The notes below the pieces were generated by a model, which was not told where the DNA came from, searched no databases, and saw only the letters and a list, made by a program, of their open reading frames with translations. DNA of 64,000 bases from BOG-908 sp965198855 (GTDB lineage Bacteria > Pseudomonadota > Alphaproteobacteria > Acetobacterales > Acetobacteraceae). Of the stretch, positions 1 to 7,980 are shown in pieces. A program made the translations under genes and the position numbers. The stretch covers positions 1,860,001 to 1,924,000 of the forward strand of contig CBDAPZ010000002.1 in the NCBI GenBank assembly GCA_965198855.1. The letters are read 5' to 3'. Within the stretch, counting starts at the first letter, position 1. Every line of letters begins with the position of its first letter.

Positions 1-1
1 C

Positions 2-304
2 AAGACGGAGTCCACCCAATCCATTCCGGATTTCGCCTATCACGCCTATGCAGAGTTGCTGGGGCTGAAAGGCATCGTGGTGCGTCACGTCGATCAGCTT
101 GGTGCGGCCTGGGACGAAGCCTTCAATGCCGATCGCCCGGTGATCATGAACGTGTATGCCGACCCGAACGTGCCGCCGCTGCCGCCGCACATCACCTTCA
201 AAGACGCAAAGAATTTTCTGACGATGATGCGCACAGAGCCGGAGCTTGGCAGCGTGGTGAAGAACAGCCTTAGGCAGGTGATTGCCGGTGTGTTGCCGAA
301 ATAG
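2..304 (+). CDS. Thiamine-diphosphate-requiring enzyme, C-terminal fragment (cut by window edge)
   Basis: The frame is open from base 2 and ends at 304, so only the last ~100 residues are present. The pattern (Y-A-E-L-L-G-L-K-G, then 'D-E-A-F-N-A-D-R-P-V-I-M-N-V' and 'D-P-N-V-P-P-L-P-P-H-I') is typical of the end of the TPP-binding C-terminal domain of the acetolactate synthase / pyruvate oxidase superfamily. The 'P-L-P-P-H' ending is common in the pyruvate-oxidase-like or 'TPP-requiring protein' branch. The substrate cannot be read from this fragment. A perfect hairpin follows 8 bases after the stop. Family call is fairly secure, specific enzyme unknown. Confidence 0.75.
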   Translation, partial: KTESTQSIPDFAYHAYAELLGLKGIVVRHVDQLGAAWDEAFNADRPVIMNVYADPNVPPLPPHITFKDAKNFLTMMRTEPELGSVVKNSLRQVIAGVLPK

Positions 305-311
305 AAGGGAA

Positions 312-338
312 GCGGTTCTTTTTTGAAAAAAGAACCGC
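312..338. terminator. Perfect hairpin, short copy of the window's terminator-like repeat (R1)
   Basis: A 13-bp perfect inverted repeat (GCGGTTCTTTTTT / AAAAAAGAACCGC, one-base loop) ends the TPP enzyme gene. It is followed by 'CAAAACTTTTATG', which matches the start of the conserved core seen in the larger repeats R2-R9. It probably acts as a bidirectional terminator. Confidence 0.75.
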
Positions 339-581
339 AAAACTTTTATGTTCTTGTTGCGTCCTGCCGATCGGGCTGCGACAGCCACAGAGGCGACACC
401 AGATCGCCCGCTAAGTGAAATGGCGCCGCCTTGATCCCTTGGGTGGTTTCATCGGCCTGCAAGCGCATAGGCCGATCCCCGCGCAGCATATTTACCTGTT
501 AATCAGCATCACCTACTACAAGCGGATTGGCAGCACTTGGCGGCCGATGAGCCTGTCTGCTGATCTTCTGGTACCAAAACA
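339..581. other. Non-coding gap upstream of the EPS region
   Basis: No convincing gene is visible on either strand. The stretch begins with the tail of repeat R1 and presumably carries the promoter for the gene at 582, but I could not pick out a confident -35/-10 pair. Confidence 0.4.
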
Positions 582-1574
582 ATGAAAAATAGGGCGTTAC
601 TGGCTGCCAACGATGAGCCTTTGCAGCACATGCAGGCTCAAAAATCTGACCCGCTTATGCCTACCGTGTTCCATGAGCCTTGGTTTCTGGATGCTGCCAC
701 CGGCGGGTCCTATCAGGAAGTGACCGTCAGCGCGGCCGGGCGCGTGGTCGGCCGGTATCCTTTTACGATCGCCCGCCTGCCGGCGCGGCAGATGCTGTGC
801 GGCATGCCGGATCTGGCACATTTCCTGGGCCCGGCCATCGATGCGGGAGAGGGTGCACCCGTGAACCGTCTGCTTCGCCACGACGGTATCCTCCGCGAGC
901 TTCTCGAGAAGCTTCCTGCCTCCAGTGGCGTCTATCACAAGCTGCACCGCGGCACGACGAATACGCTGGTTTTCCAGGAGCTGGGATATCGCACGGCGGT
1001 GCAGTTTTCCTACGACATCCGTCCGGCGCCGGAGCAGATTTTATGGTCGGGCATGCGGGACAAGACACGCAATGTGATCCGCCGTGCAAAGGAGCAGCAC
1101 GAGGTCATCGATCTTGACGATCCCGGATTATTCCTCAGCACCTACAAGGAAAATCTGCAGCAGCGGGGCCGTACCAACTATTATGACCGTTTGCCGGCGG
1201 TGTGCGAGCAAGTGGTATCGCGCAAGCGGGGCCGGATTCTGGCGGCGATCGGCGCCGATGGCAAGGTCGCAGCTTCGATCATGTATATCTGGGATATGCA
1301 AGCCGCCTATTACCTGCTGTCGACGCGTCAACTGACAGCAGGGAATGGTGCGATAAGTCTCCTGCTTTGGACTGCGATACAGGACACTGCACGGCGCGGC
1401 CTGGTATTCGATTTCGATGGCCTGGCCGGCCCTGGAAGCCGCGTGTTCTATACGGGCTTCGGCGGGTCGGTGGTGCCTCGCTACATCGTTTCGCGTTACT
1501 CCCTTGCACACCGGATCGCAGGACGCCTGTCCAATCCGTTCAGGCTGCCAACGAAGCAGTATTTTCAATGGTGA
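582..1574 (+). CDS. FemAB/BioF2-like GNAT-fold acetyltransferase
   Basis: 330 residues. The protein resembles the Acetyltransf_6 (BioF2/FemAB-like) family often found in EPS clusters. The pattern 'M-R-D-K-T-R-N-V-I-R-R-A' in the middle and 'L-L-W-T-A-I-Q..G-..F-D-F-D-G' near the C-terminus match the substrate-binding and second GNAT-lobe signatures of that family. It probably acylates a sugar or amino sugar of the polysaccharide, but the donor and acceptor are unknown. No clear Shine-Dalgarno precedes the ATG at 582; in-frame ATGs at 630 and 657 are alternatives, since the conserved part starts near 'F-H-E-P-W-F'. Its 3' end overlaps the convergent acyltransferase by 35 bases. Confidence 0.7.
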   Translation: MKNRALLAANDEPLQHMQAQKSDPLMPTVFHEPWFLDAATGGSYQEVTVSAAGRVVGRYPFTIARLPARQMLCGMPDLAHFLGPAIDAGEGAPVNRLLRHDGILRELLEKLPASSGVYHKLHRGTTNTLVFQELGYRTAVQFSYDIRPAPEQILWSGMRDKTRNVIRRAKEQHEVIDLDDPGLFLSTYKENLQQRGRTNYYDRLPAVCEQVVSRKRGRILAAIGADGKVAASIMYIWDMQAAYYLLSTRQLTAGNGAISLLLWTAIQDTARRGLVFDFDGLAGPGSRVFYTGFGGSVVPRYIVSRYSLAHRIAGRLSNPFRLPTKQYFQW

Positions 1575-2743
1575 TTGCCGTATCCTGATATGCCGGGTTG
1601 GAACCGGCAAAGATGTCGCGAAAGGCCGGACGGCGGGTCTTGAGCCACCCGACGAAGTGGCGCTCGATCATGATGGCGCTTGCTTGTGCCACGATCAGCG
1701 AGGCCGGCAGTCCGATGGCGAAGAGAGTGGGTTGCGACCACGCACCCAGATGATGGACCATTCCCGAGCCGGTCATGAATCGTTTCAGGATCGCCAGAAC
1801 AATCAAGTGCCAGAGATAGAAGCTGTAGCTCACCGAGCCGAGCCATTGCGCCGGCTTTGCACGCAAGGCGACGCATGTCAGGCCGTGACCACCGACGATA
1901 CCAGACCAGGCAAGGATGGCGGCACTCACGCCCAGAGCGGCAAGTCCGATCCGGCCATCCTGCATCCACGGCAGAAGGCTGCCTGCGCCGCCATCTGCCC
2001 CCGCTTGCGTGACAATGCGCCATAGCACGGCGAAAGCGACCAGCCAGATGAGCGGCCATCGTATCGCATGGCCAAGCACAGGATGTTTGGAGAGATCGGT
2101 TCGTGCGACGAGCACGCCGACCAGAAAGAAGATCGCGCGTGGCTGCCAGGCGATCGCGGCCGCCCCCAGAACCACGGCACCGACCTTCAGCATCGGGTGG
2201 CGTGGCGCTGCCCACCAGAAGAACATCGCGACGAAATAGAAAGCCATCTCGTAGCTCCAGCGACCATGCCGCCATGTGCAACACTGGCAGCGCGAACACG
2301 CCAGGGAGTGCGAGCATGTTGCTCGGCAAAATCCAGGCGAGATCTCGCGCAGTGTAATGCGCGTAACTGGCTTGGTGGGTTGCAAAGCCGAGTGGCACGA
2401 TCACTGCCAGCGTCGCCCAGAGCACCGGCAGGATCCGTATCGCTCGGTCCCACAGGAAACGTGCCGGCGAGGCAGCGCGTGCAAGTGCACCGACAACGAT
2501 GGTGCCGCTGATGCAGAAAAAAATCTCCACACCGAATTGCAGGCAGAGAAGGGGCGGGACAGGCGCGCCGGCGCCGCCCAAAAGACCGAAACTCGGCAGC
2601 CCGGAGCTCGCAATGTGAAAACAGAACACCATGAGAGCGAGCAATCCTCTGGCGCCATGCACGTTCACGTTGAAACCTGTCGATGATCTCGGTGTGACCT
2701 CGTTGCGATATACGAACAGTGAGGCTGGCGCCGTAAATGCCAT
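1540..2743 (-). pseudogene. Acyltransferase family 3 (OafA/GumF-like) membrane protein, broken by a single-base frameshift
   Basis: Reading 2743 down to about 2258 gives the N-terminal half of an acyltransferase-3 protein (hydrophobic helices, 'R-G-L-L-A-L-M-V-F-C-F-H' with the catalytic-type His). The C-terminal half continues in another frame to the stop at 1540 ('W-S-Y-E-M-A-F-Y-F', later 'Y-S-F-Y-L-W-H'). Deleting one of the two C's at 2257-2258 (plus strand) restores the family motif W-S-L-S-Y-E-M and gives about 400 residues, a normal length. The start at 2743 has a GGAGA ribosome-binding site. Such proteins O-acetylate EPS sugars at the inner membrane. The gene is either a recent pseudogene or carries a sequencing/assembly indel; both halves otherwise look intact. 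Confidence 0.8.
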
Positions 2744-3073
2744 TGTCGGTTATCTCCACACGTGCGGTACAAAGGCGCACAAAACATTGCTGAACACCGC
2801 GCGATGTCTGTGCGCGACGGTATCTGATCGCAGCAGCATATGCTTGAAGCAGGAGAGTTGTGCCAATATTACCTTGAGGCAGCGTCGAACAAGGCGCACA
2901 GATGTGGCTGATTTGACGAAGGCGGGCCGAATAATTGATGGCAGATCTGAAAACGGCGATGTCGGCCTATCTTGGCCAGGTGATGGGAATCGCCGTGTTC
3001 GCCATCCTCGGCGCGTATTGGACCACCTTGTTCGGTCAACCCGTCTCGCATCGCCATTGACCGGAACGCCTGA
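2744..3073. other. Gap between divergent acyltransferase and GT2, with one possible tiny gene
   Basis: 330 bases between the acyltransferase start and the GT2 start. Apart from the small frame at 2938-3060 listed separately, I see no coding signal. It should hold the divergent promoters. Confidence 0.4.
2938..3060 (+). CDS. Possible 40-residue single-span membrane peptide
   Basis: ATG at 2938 opens a 41-codon frame ending in TGA at 3060, just 13 bases before the GT2 start. The product has a short charged start (M-A-D-L-K-T), one hydrophobic helix ('V-M-G-I-A-V-F-A-I-L-G-A-Y-W') and a basic, His-rich tail. The ribosome-binding site is weak. Composition and position favour a real small membrane protein over chance, but no family is recognised. 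Confidence 0.35.
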   Translation: MADLKTAMSAYLGQVMGIAVFAILGAYWTTLFGQPVSHRH

Positions 3074-4042
3074 ATGACTGCCCAGCCCGACGTCACCATC
3101 ATCCTCCCGGTCTATAACAGCGCGTCCACGCTGCGCCGCGCCATCGACTCCGTGCTCTGCCAGACTCTCTCGAGTTTCGAGCTGTTGATCGTCGATGACG
3201 GTTCGCGCGACGGCGCCGGCGACATCGCCAAGGAAGCGATGCGAGAGGATCCCCGCGTGCGACTGGTGGAGTTGGAACAAAATGGCGGCAAAGCTCGCGC
3301 CATGAACCACGCAGCCGGTCTCGCTACGGGACGCTGGATCGCGGTGCTCGACGCTGACGACCGCTATCTGCCCACGCGTCTGGCGACTTTGGTCGCCGCC
3401 GGTGATGCAAACGCGGTCGATCTCGTCGCCGATAATCAGCTTCACCTCGACAGCGCCACCGAGCGCGTCGTGCGCACTGCCTTTACCGCCCCGGGGACAG
3501 GGCGGGACGTGGGGCTGGCCGATTTCATCGCCCATTCCGATCCCGGTGCCACTTTCGATTTCGGGATACTCAAGCCGATGCTGCGTACATCCTACGTGCG
3601 CGACCACAATTTGCTCTACCATCCCGACGCGAAACTGGCTGAAGATTTCTACTATCTGATGGATTTCTTCACCGCGGGTGGCCGCGCCTGGCTGGTGCAC
3701 GAGCCGCTTTACGAATGGACCCTGCCGTTTTCGCCCACGGCACGCCGCTGGACCGGCACCGGCGCCGGCGCCTGGCGTTATGATTATCGGAACGCACTCG
3801 AGACTAACCGTAGCTTCCAGGCCAAGCTCGGCGCATCCGCTTCACCGGCAATTGTGAAACTGCTGCAGCAGCGTGATCGTGCCTATCGCGTCATGATCCC
3901 GTACCTCGATGCGCAGCGCCGGTTGTCGGACGACAAATCGCTTGCACGCGCTGCCGCCATCATCGCGACCCATCCGCGCACCTGGCCGCTGCTGACCCGG
4001 CGCATTGTCGGGCGATTGGCACGCGCGGTGCGTTCGGCTTGA
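3074..4042 (+). CDS. Family 2 glycosyltransferase
   Basis: 322 residues with a GT-A fold N-terminal domain. It starts with 'T-I-I-L-P-V-Y-N-S', carries V-D-D-G-S at 40-44 (nucleotide binding), the metal-binding D-A-D-D at 93-96, and E-D at 190-191 as candidate catalytic base region. There are no membrane helices, so it should act on the cytoplasmic face. It probably transfers one sugar onto a lipid-linked EPS repeat unit. The stop overlaps the next gene's start (TTGA), so the two are translationally coupled. Confidence 0.9.
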   Translation: MTAQPDVTIILPVYNSASTLRRAIDSVLCQTLSSFELLIVDDGSRDGAGDIAKEAMREDPRVRLVELEQNGGKARAMNHAAGLATGRWIAVLDADDRYLPTRLATLVAAGDANAVDLVADNQLHLDSATERVVRTAFTAPGTGRDVGLADFIAHSDPGATFDFGILKPMLRTSYVRDHNLLYHPDAKLAEDFYYLMDFFTAGGRAWLVHEPLYEWTLPFSPTARRWTGTGAGAWRYDYRNALETNRSFQAKLGASASPAIVKLLQQRDRAYRVMIPYLDAQRRLSDDKSLARAAAIIATHPRTWPLLTRRIVGRLARAVRSA

Positions 4043-4926
4043 CGGCACATGACGGCTCCGGCCGCACAATCCTGGTGACGGCCGGCGACAGCAAGGTCAT
4101 GCCGATGCTGCAGGGTCTGGTGAATTCGCTGCAGGCCTTTCCCCAGCACGAAACAGTAGAAATTGGCTGCCTCGATGTCGGTCAGACGGCGGAGGATCGC
4201 GCCTGGCTCACCAGCCGTGGCGTCATTCTCGCAGAGCCCACCACACATCTCGGCGTGCCGGACTCGCGGTTGAAACCCTATGAACGCGCTTTCGTCGCGC
4301 GGCCTTTCCTGCGCGATTATTTTCCCGGCCGCGACATCTATATCTGGATTGATTCCGATGTGTGGCTGCAGGGATGGTGGGTGATCGAGGCGTATCAGAA
4401 AGGGGCGCTGGAAACCGGCCTGGCAATCGCGCATGAACGTGAACGCGGCTATGTTTTTCAGGGTTTTCTCTGGGGGTGGTTCGCCAAGCACATGGTGCTG
4501 GGCTACGGCGTGCTCGATGCGGCGTGGCTGCTGTCCCGCCCGCATCTCAATGCCGGCCTCTTCGCCATGCGCGGCGACTCGCCGCAATGGGACGAATGGG
4601 TGCGCACCTATCAGGCCGCATGGGAGCGCACGGGAACGTTCAATCCGCACGATCAGTTTTCCATCAATCGCTTCGTGCACGGTGGCGCCTTGCGCCGCCC
4701 GAAATTGCCCGCGACGTTGCTGCCGCCACGCTACAACTGGATCTGCGATCGCGGACCGCCGATGTGGAACGATGACGAGGGGATGCTATGCGAGCCCTAT
4801 GCGCCATTTCGGCCGATCGGCGCGGTTCACTTAGCCGGGCCCGCGAAGTCGCGTAGTTATGACATCAGGCGGACGCGAGGCGGGTCTTTCAATGCCAGGT
4901 TGGTGTATGGTGTTCAGCCGCAGTAA
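4039..4926 (+). CDS. Putative GT-A-type glycosyltransferase (GT8-like)
   Basis: 295 residues starting at a TTG that overlaps the preceding stop (TTGA); no better ATG exists nearby. The D-x-D-like motif I-D-S-D at 104-107 and 'H-D-Q-F-S-I-N' at 204-210 resemble the metal-binding and catalytic regions of GT8 / nucleotide-diphospho-sugar transferases. There is no signal peptide or membrane span. With the upstream GT2 it forms a two-gene unit that probably adds two consecutive residues to an EPS repeat. Family assignment is moderate; donor and acceptor are unknown. Confidence 0.6.
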   Translation: MTAHDGSGRTILVTAGDSKVMPMLQGLVNSLQAFPQHETVEIGCLDVGQTAEDRAWLTSRGVILAEPTTHLGVPDSRLKPYERAFVARPFLRDYFPGRDIYIWIDSDVWLQGWWVIEAYQKGALETGLAIAHERERGYVFQGFLWGWFAKHMVLGYGVLDAAWLLSRPHLNAGLFAMRGDSPQWDEWVRTYQAAWERTGTFNPHDQFSINRFVHGGALRRPKLPATLLPPRYNWICDRGPPMWNDDEGMLCEPYAPFRPIGAVHLAGPAKSRSYDIRRTRGGSFNARLVYGVQPQ

Positions 4927-5056
4927 GGTAAGGTCTTCTTTTCTGAAGAAAAGAAGCAAAAGACTTTTACGTCGCTGTCGCGGTTCTATCCGGTCAGCGC
5001 GCGCCAATACGTAAAGGTTTTTTGGTCCTTTTTTTCAAAAAAGAACTGCTTCCTTA
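4926..5056. repeat. Full-length terminator-like repeat, copy R2
   Basis: This 130-bp element lies between convergent genes. Its left arm contains the palindrome TTCTTTTCTGAAGAAAAGAA, then GCAAAAGACTTTTACG and the core TCGCTGTCGCGG. Its right arm is a diverged inverted copy ending TGCTTCCTTA. Each arm can form a hairpin, so it can stop transcription from both sides. Related copies occur at 18350, 28396, 40681, 45896, 51079, 53343 and 61721, with shorter relatives elsewhere. Confidence 0.8.
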
Positions 5057-5959
5057 CTGATGCTTCCAAACCCTTACATAATCAATCGCATAATCCCACC
5101 CCGCCTGCTCTGATGCGCTGATCCCCGTCATATCCACCCCTTTGAGGGTCATGCCGATCTGATTGGTAATCAGAATATGCGCAGGCGGTGCATTCCAATG
5201 ATAGAATGTCTGCTGCACCGGCGTGCCATCGACGATCCAGATCGGCCGGTCGAGCTGCCAATCCAAGGCGAACACGTGAAAATCGGCCGAAAAATCCACC
5301 CCTGGTTCATAGCCATCCGACCCGGCGAGGCTGAACACCTCACGAGGGTTACCGTATTTTTCCGGGTGCCCGTCCGTTTGTATATGCATGCTCATCGCCT
5401 TTGGCACAGGGCGGCCTTGCCATAAGAAAAACTCGAAAATGTCTATCTCGGGCGGCCACGGTGTGGGCCCGATCTTGCCATCCGGTGTTTCGACGCCGGG
5501 ATTCAGCCAGAACGCCGGCCAGGCGCCAAGGCCTCTTGGCAATTTGGCGCGCATCTCGACGACCATGCCGGGTGTCACAGGCAGTAACGCGCGCAACATG
5601 CCGCTCTCGATTCCGCCAGCAAACATCCCGCCACCGGGCGGAACACGCGCCTTCAGTATCAAAGAGTCATCGGTGAACACATGGAGAGAGCGACGGTCGC
5701 CATCGGGATAATCGCGGTGGCGCGACCAATAGGTCGGCAAGCCGTCGAGCCTGCCATTATCGTAGATATAGCGAAACCGGAACGAACGCGCGAGGGCAGC
5801 CATCGAGCTGATCGTCGCGTCTGCCCGCTTCGTGCCAAAGGTCCAATCTGCGACGAGGGAGAGATCGCCTTTTGTGCCGAGTGGTGGGGCGATCTTGGCG
5901 AAGGACGGCGCTGGCAGCAATGTCGCTGCGGCGCCTGCAAGCATGTCGCGCCGCCGCAT
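5054..5959 (-). CDS. Secreted glycoside hydrolase family 16 protein
   Basis: 301 residues. The N-terminus (M-R-R-R-D-M-L-A-G-A, then Ala-rich to 'S-F-A-K') looks like a Tat-type export signal. The GH16 active-site motif E-I-D-I-F-E is at 171-176 (E171 nucleophile, D173 assistant, E176 acid/base), so it is predicted active. Such ExoK-like beta-glucanases trim or release EPS chains. Its start is separated by one base from the stop of the Wza-like gene, making it the third gene of a Crp/Fnr-Wza-GH16 operon. Substrate linkage (beta-1,3 or 1,3-1,4) is an inference from the family. Confidence 0.85.
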   Translation of the reverse strand: MRRRDMLAGAAATLLPAPSFAKIAPPLGTKGDLSLVADWTFGTKRADATISSMAALARSFRFRYIYDNGRLDGLPTYWSRHRDYPDGDRRSLHVFTDDSLILKARVPPGGGMFAGGIESGMLRALLPVTPGMVVEMRAKLPRGLGAWPAFWLNPGVETPDGKIGPTPWPPEIDIFEFFLWQGRPVPKAMSMHIQTDGHPEKYGNPREVFSLAGSDGYEPGVDFSADFHVFALDWQLDRPIWIVDGTPVQQTFYHWNAPPAHILITNQIGMTLKGVDMTGISASEQAGWDYAIDYVRVWKHQ

Positions 5960-5960
5960 G

Positions 5961-6536
5961 TTAGAAATGGCGCTCGTAGATCGTGATCACATCTCCGGGC
6001 GCGATATAGGATGACGGCGATACAAGGCCGGTAACTGCCTGGTTCTTGTCGGTGGTGCGCACGACGGACGCGTAATCCTGGAAGCCTCTGAAGGTGAAGC
6101 CGCCGGCCTTTGCCACTGTCGTCAGCATCGTCATTCCCGGCTGATAGGGATATTCGCCCGGTTTTGCAACTTCACCGAGAATGAACACCGGCCGGTAGGA
6201 CATGACTTCGACAGCGACGCTGGGATCCTGCAGAAGATTACGCCGTTTCAATTCGCCCTGGAGTTCGGTGCCGAGTCCTTCCGGCGTGAGGCCGGCTGCA
6301 TGAACGCTGCCGATCAGCGGCATGGCCATGTCGCCGCGATCATCGACACGGAAATCACCGGTAAGCTGATCTTCGCCGAAGGTGATCAACCGTACCTGAT
6401 CACCGCTGCCGAGGGTGTAGCCCGCAGCTTGATAATTCGGCAATTTCTGGAGATCGCCGCCCGGCGCGCAACCTGCAAGACCTAGAAGAAGCAGGCTGCA
6501 TGCCGCGATCGATCGTCCATTGACTCGCTGTTTCAT
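5961..6536 (-). CDS. Wza/GumB-type polysaccharide export lipoprotein
   Basis: 191 residues with a lipoprotein signal: basic start, hydrophobic core and lipobox L-A-G-C (Cys23). A Poly_export domain ('Y-T-L-G-S-G-D-Q-V-R') is followed by an SLBB-like segment ('F-I-L-G-E-V-A-K-P-G-E-Y-P'). It should form the outer-membrane exit pore for EPS. It is short compared with E. coli Wza and close to the short GumB type. It starts inside the Crp/Fnr stop (ATGA overlap), and the GH16 gene follows one base after its stop. Confidence 0.9.
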   Translation of the reverse strand: MKQRVNGRSIAACSLLLLGLAGCAPGGDLQKLPNYQAAGYTLGSGDQVRLITFGEDQLTGDFRVDDRGDMAMPLIGSVHAAGLTPEGLGTELQGELKRRNLLQDPSVAVEVMSYRPVFILGEVAKPGEYPYQPGMTMLTTVAKAGGFTFRGFQDYASVVRTTDKNQAVTGLVSPSSYIAPGDVITIYERHF

Positions 6537-7381
6537 GTTATTCTTCCTTCGCCGTCCATCATGTGGGTCATCTCACTGCGATGCACGGCCTGCGCATCCG
6601 CCGCGATATGCGTTTCGAACAAAGTATTAACCGGCGGCACCACCCTTTCGGTCAGGGTGACATCATACAGCAAGCGCTCCAGCCCGGCCCGATCACGCAC
6701 GACGATCCGGCCACGATGCACGACGATAAGGGCTGCTTCCTGCAAGGTAGCCAGCACGACCGAAATGCCGGACCGACGGACGCCGAGCACCGCGGAGAGT
6801 GCCTTATGAGTGATATAGAGATCGTCGTAATCGACACGTTGATGCGCCATCAGCAGCCAGCGCGCACAGCGCTCGACTAGCGTGCTGCGTGCATTGTAGG
6901 CCGATGTTTCCACCACCTGTTGAAAGAGCGAGGCGATGGCTGCAAAGCAGCGGCGACGCAGTTCCGGACATTCCTGGTTCAAACAGCGAAGATCGTGGCT
7001 TGCAACGCGCATTGCGCGGCCTGGTATCTGCACCACAGCAGCGGAGACCGTTGGCCGGTCGGCATCGAGCAACGCGTCGGTGCCCACCAGGCCTTCCTTG
7101 CCGATCATGGCGACCTGAACCCCCGAGCGATGCCGCGGCGCTTCGACGACAAGCGACACCAGCCCTTCTTCGACGAAATAGACATGTTCGACATCATGTC
7201 CGCGCTCGACAAGGATCTGGCCGGCCACAAGCCTCACCTGTCGCAGATGCGGCTTGAGCAAAATTGCTTCTTCCTGTGGCAAGTTACCGAGAAGCTTGCT
7301 TGTCAATAGCTGATGGTGAGACAATTCGTATCCAGTTCTTGCCGTCAATACTATCGAGCCTATTAACTTGTGCTCATGCAC
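6533..7381 (-). CDS. Crp/Fnr-family transcriptional regulator
   Basis: Up to 282 residues from a GTG at 7381; the true start may lie downstream because conserved sequence begins near 'L-L-G-N-L-P'. An N-terminal cyclic-nucleotide-binding-like beta-barrel ('G-Q-I-L-V-E-R-G', 'V-Y-F-V-E-E-G-L-V-S') is followed by a C-terminal winged HTH ('T-H-K-A-L-S-A-V-L-G-V-R-R-S-G-I-S'). No cysteine cluster for an Fe-S centre is evident. It is the first gene of an operon with the Wza-like and GH16 genes and is divergent from the phosphoglycosyltransferase, so it may control the EPS locus; this is inference from position. Confidence 0.85.
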   Translation of the reverse strand: MHEHKLIGSIVLTARTGYELSHHQLLTSKLLGNLPQEEAILLKPHLRQVRLVAGQILVERGHDVEHVYFVEEGLVSLVVEAPRHRSGVQVAMIGKEGLVGTDALLDADRPTVSAAVVQIPGRAMRVASHDLRCLNQECPELRRRCFAAIASLFQQVVETSAYNARSTLVERCARWLLMAHQRVDYDDLYITHKALSAVLGVRRSGISVVLATLQEAALIVVHRGRIVVRDRAGLERLLYDVTLTERVVPPVNTLFETHIAADAQAVHRSEMTHMMDGEGRIT

Positions 7382-7980
7382 TAAGCAGTAAACTCGCCCT
7401 GGAACGCTTGAGGATTGCCCACTCGTTCTCTACGCGCAGCCTATGCCCGCAGTTTCAAGCTATCGATCTTATTTCTCTCAAAAGTGTTATCCTACGGAAC
7501 GGTAAAGTCTTGTTCGTGCCAATCATCGCCACATAAACGATCTGTTTCCGCTTCCAAAGAAAAATTTTGTAGCCAAGACATCTCTACTAGTGTAGTTGCA
7601 GATCTTTCAGAGCACACGCCGCGGTTGTTGACGCGCTCTAGGCGCCTTTTAAAAAGATCATTGGTATAAAAGCGTACTTTATTATGTCTTTTCTATGGCA
7701 GGTCGGTTGTGCGGAAGTGCTTGCTGCGAAGTCTGGTGCCATACCGTAAACTCACGATGGCAGGAGCGCGCGCTTTGCGCTTTGCATTTGTCGGTGCATT
7801 GCGAATACATGGGGATGGTTGAAAGGCGCGAAGCGCCATCGGTGCAGCATTATAAGCACCGGACAAAACCGAAACGGGAAATGCGAGGTGGCCCTGCCAT
7901 CCTTCGTCCAGGTGAAGAACGGAGACGGCTTTGTCCGTGTTCGACGTTAGGCGCCAACCGGGACGGAGAAGAACCTCTAA
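7382..7980. other. AT-richer 600-bp divergent regulatory region
   Basis: No credible gene. The part from about 7310 to 7700 is clearly richer in A/T than its surroundings. It separates the Crp/Fnr operon from the EPS core operon and should contain both promoters. Small dyads are visible: GGCGC-gaa-GCGCC near 7830 and GGTGC...GCACC near 7842-7861. I did not find a convincing Crp or Fnr box. Confidence 0.5.

Noticed and set aside
2631..3077. 148-codon frame over the acyltransferase/GT2 gap
   Set aside because: Runs antisense into the acyltransferase start and has no family-like sequence.
4926..5056. Possible CRISPR or insertion sequence in the repeat copies
   Set aside because: Copies are dispersed singly, lack spacers and transposase, and sit at gene ends; a terminator-like element fits better.
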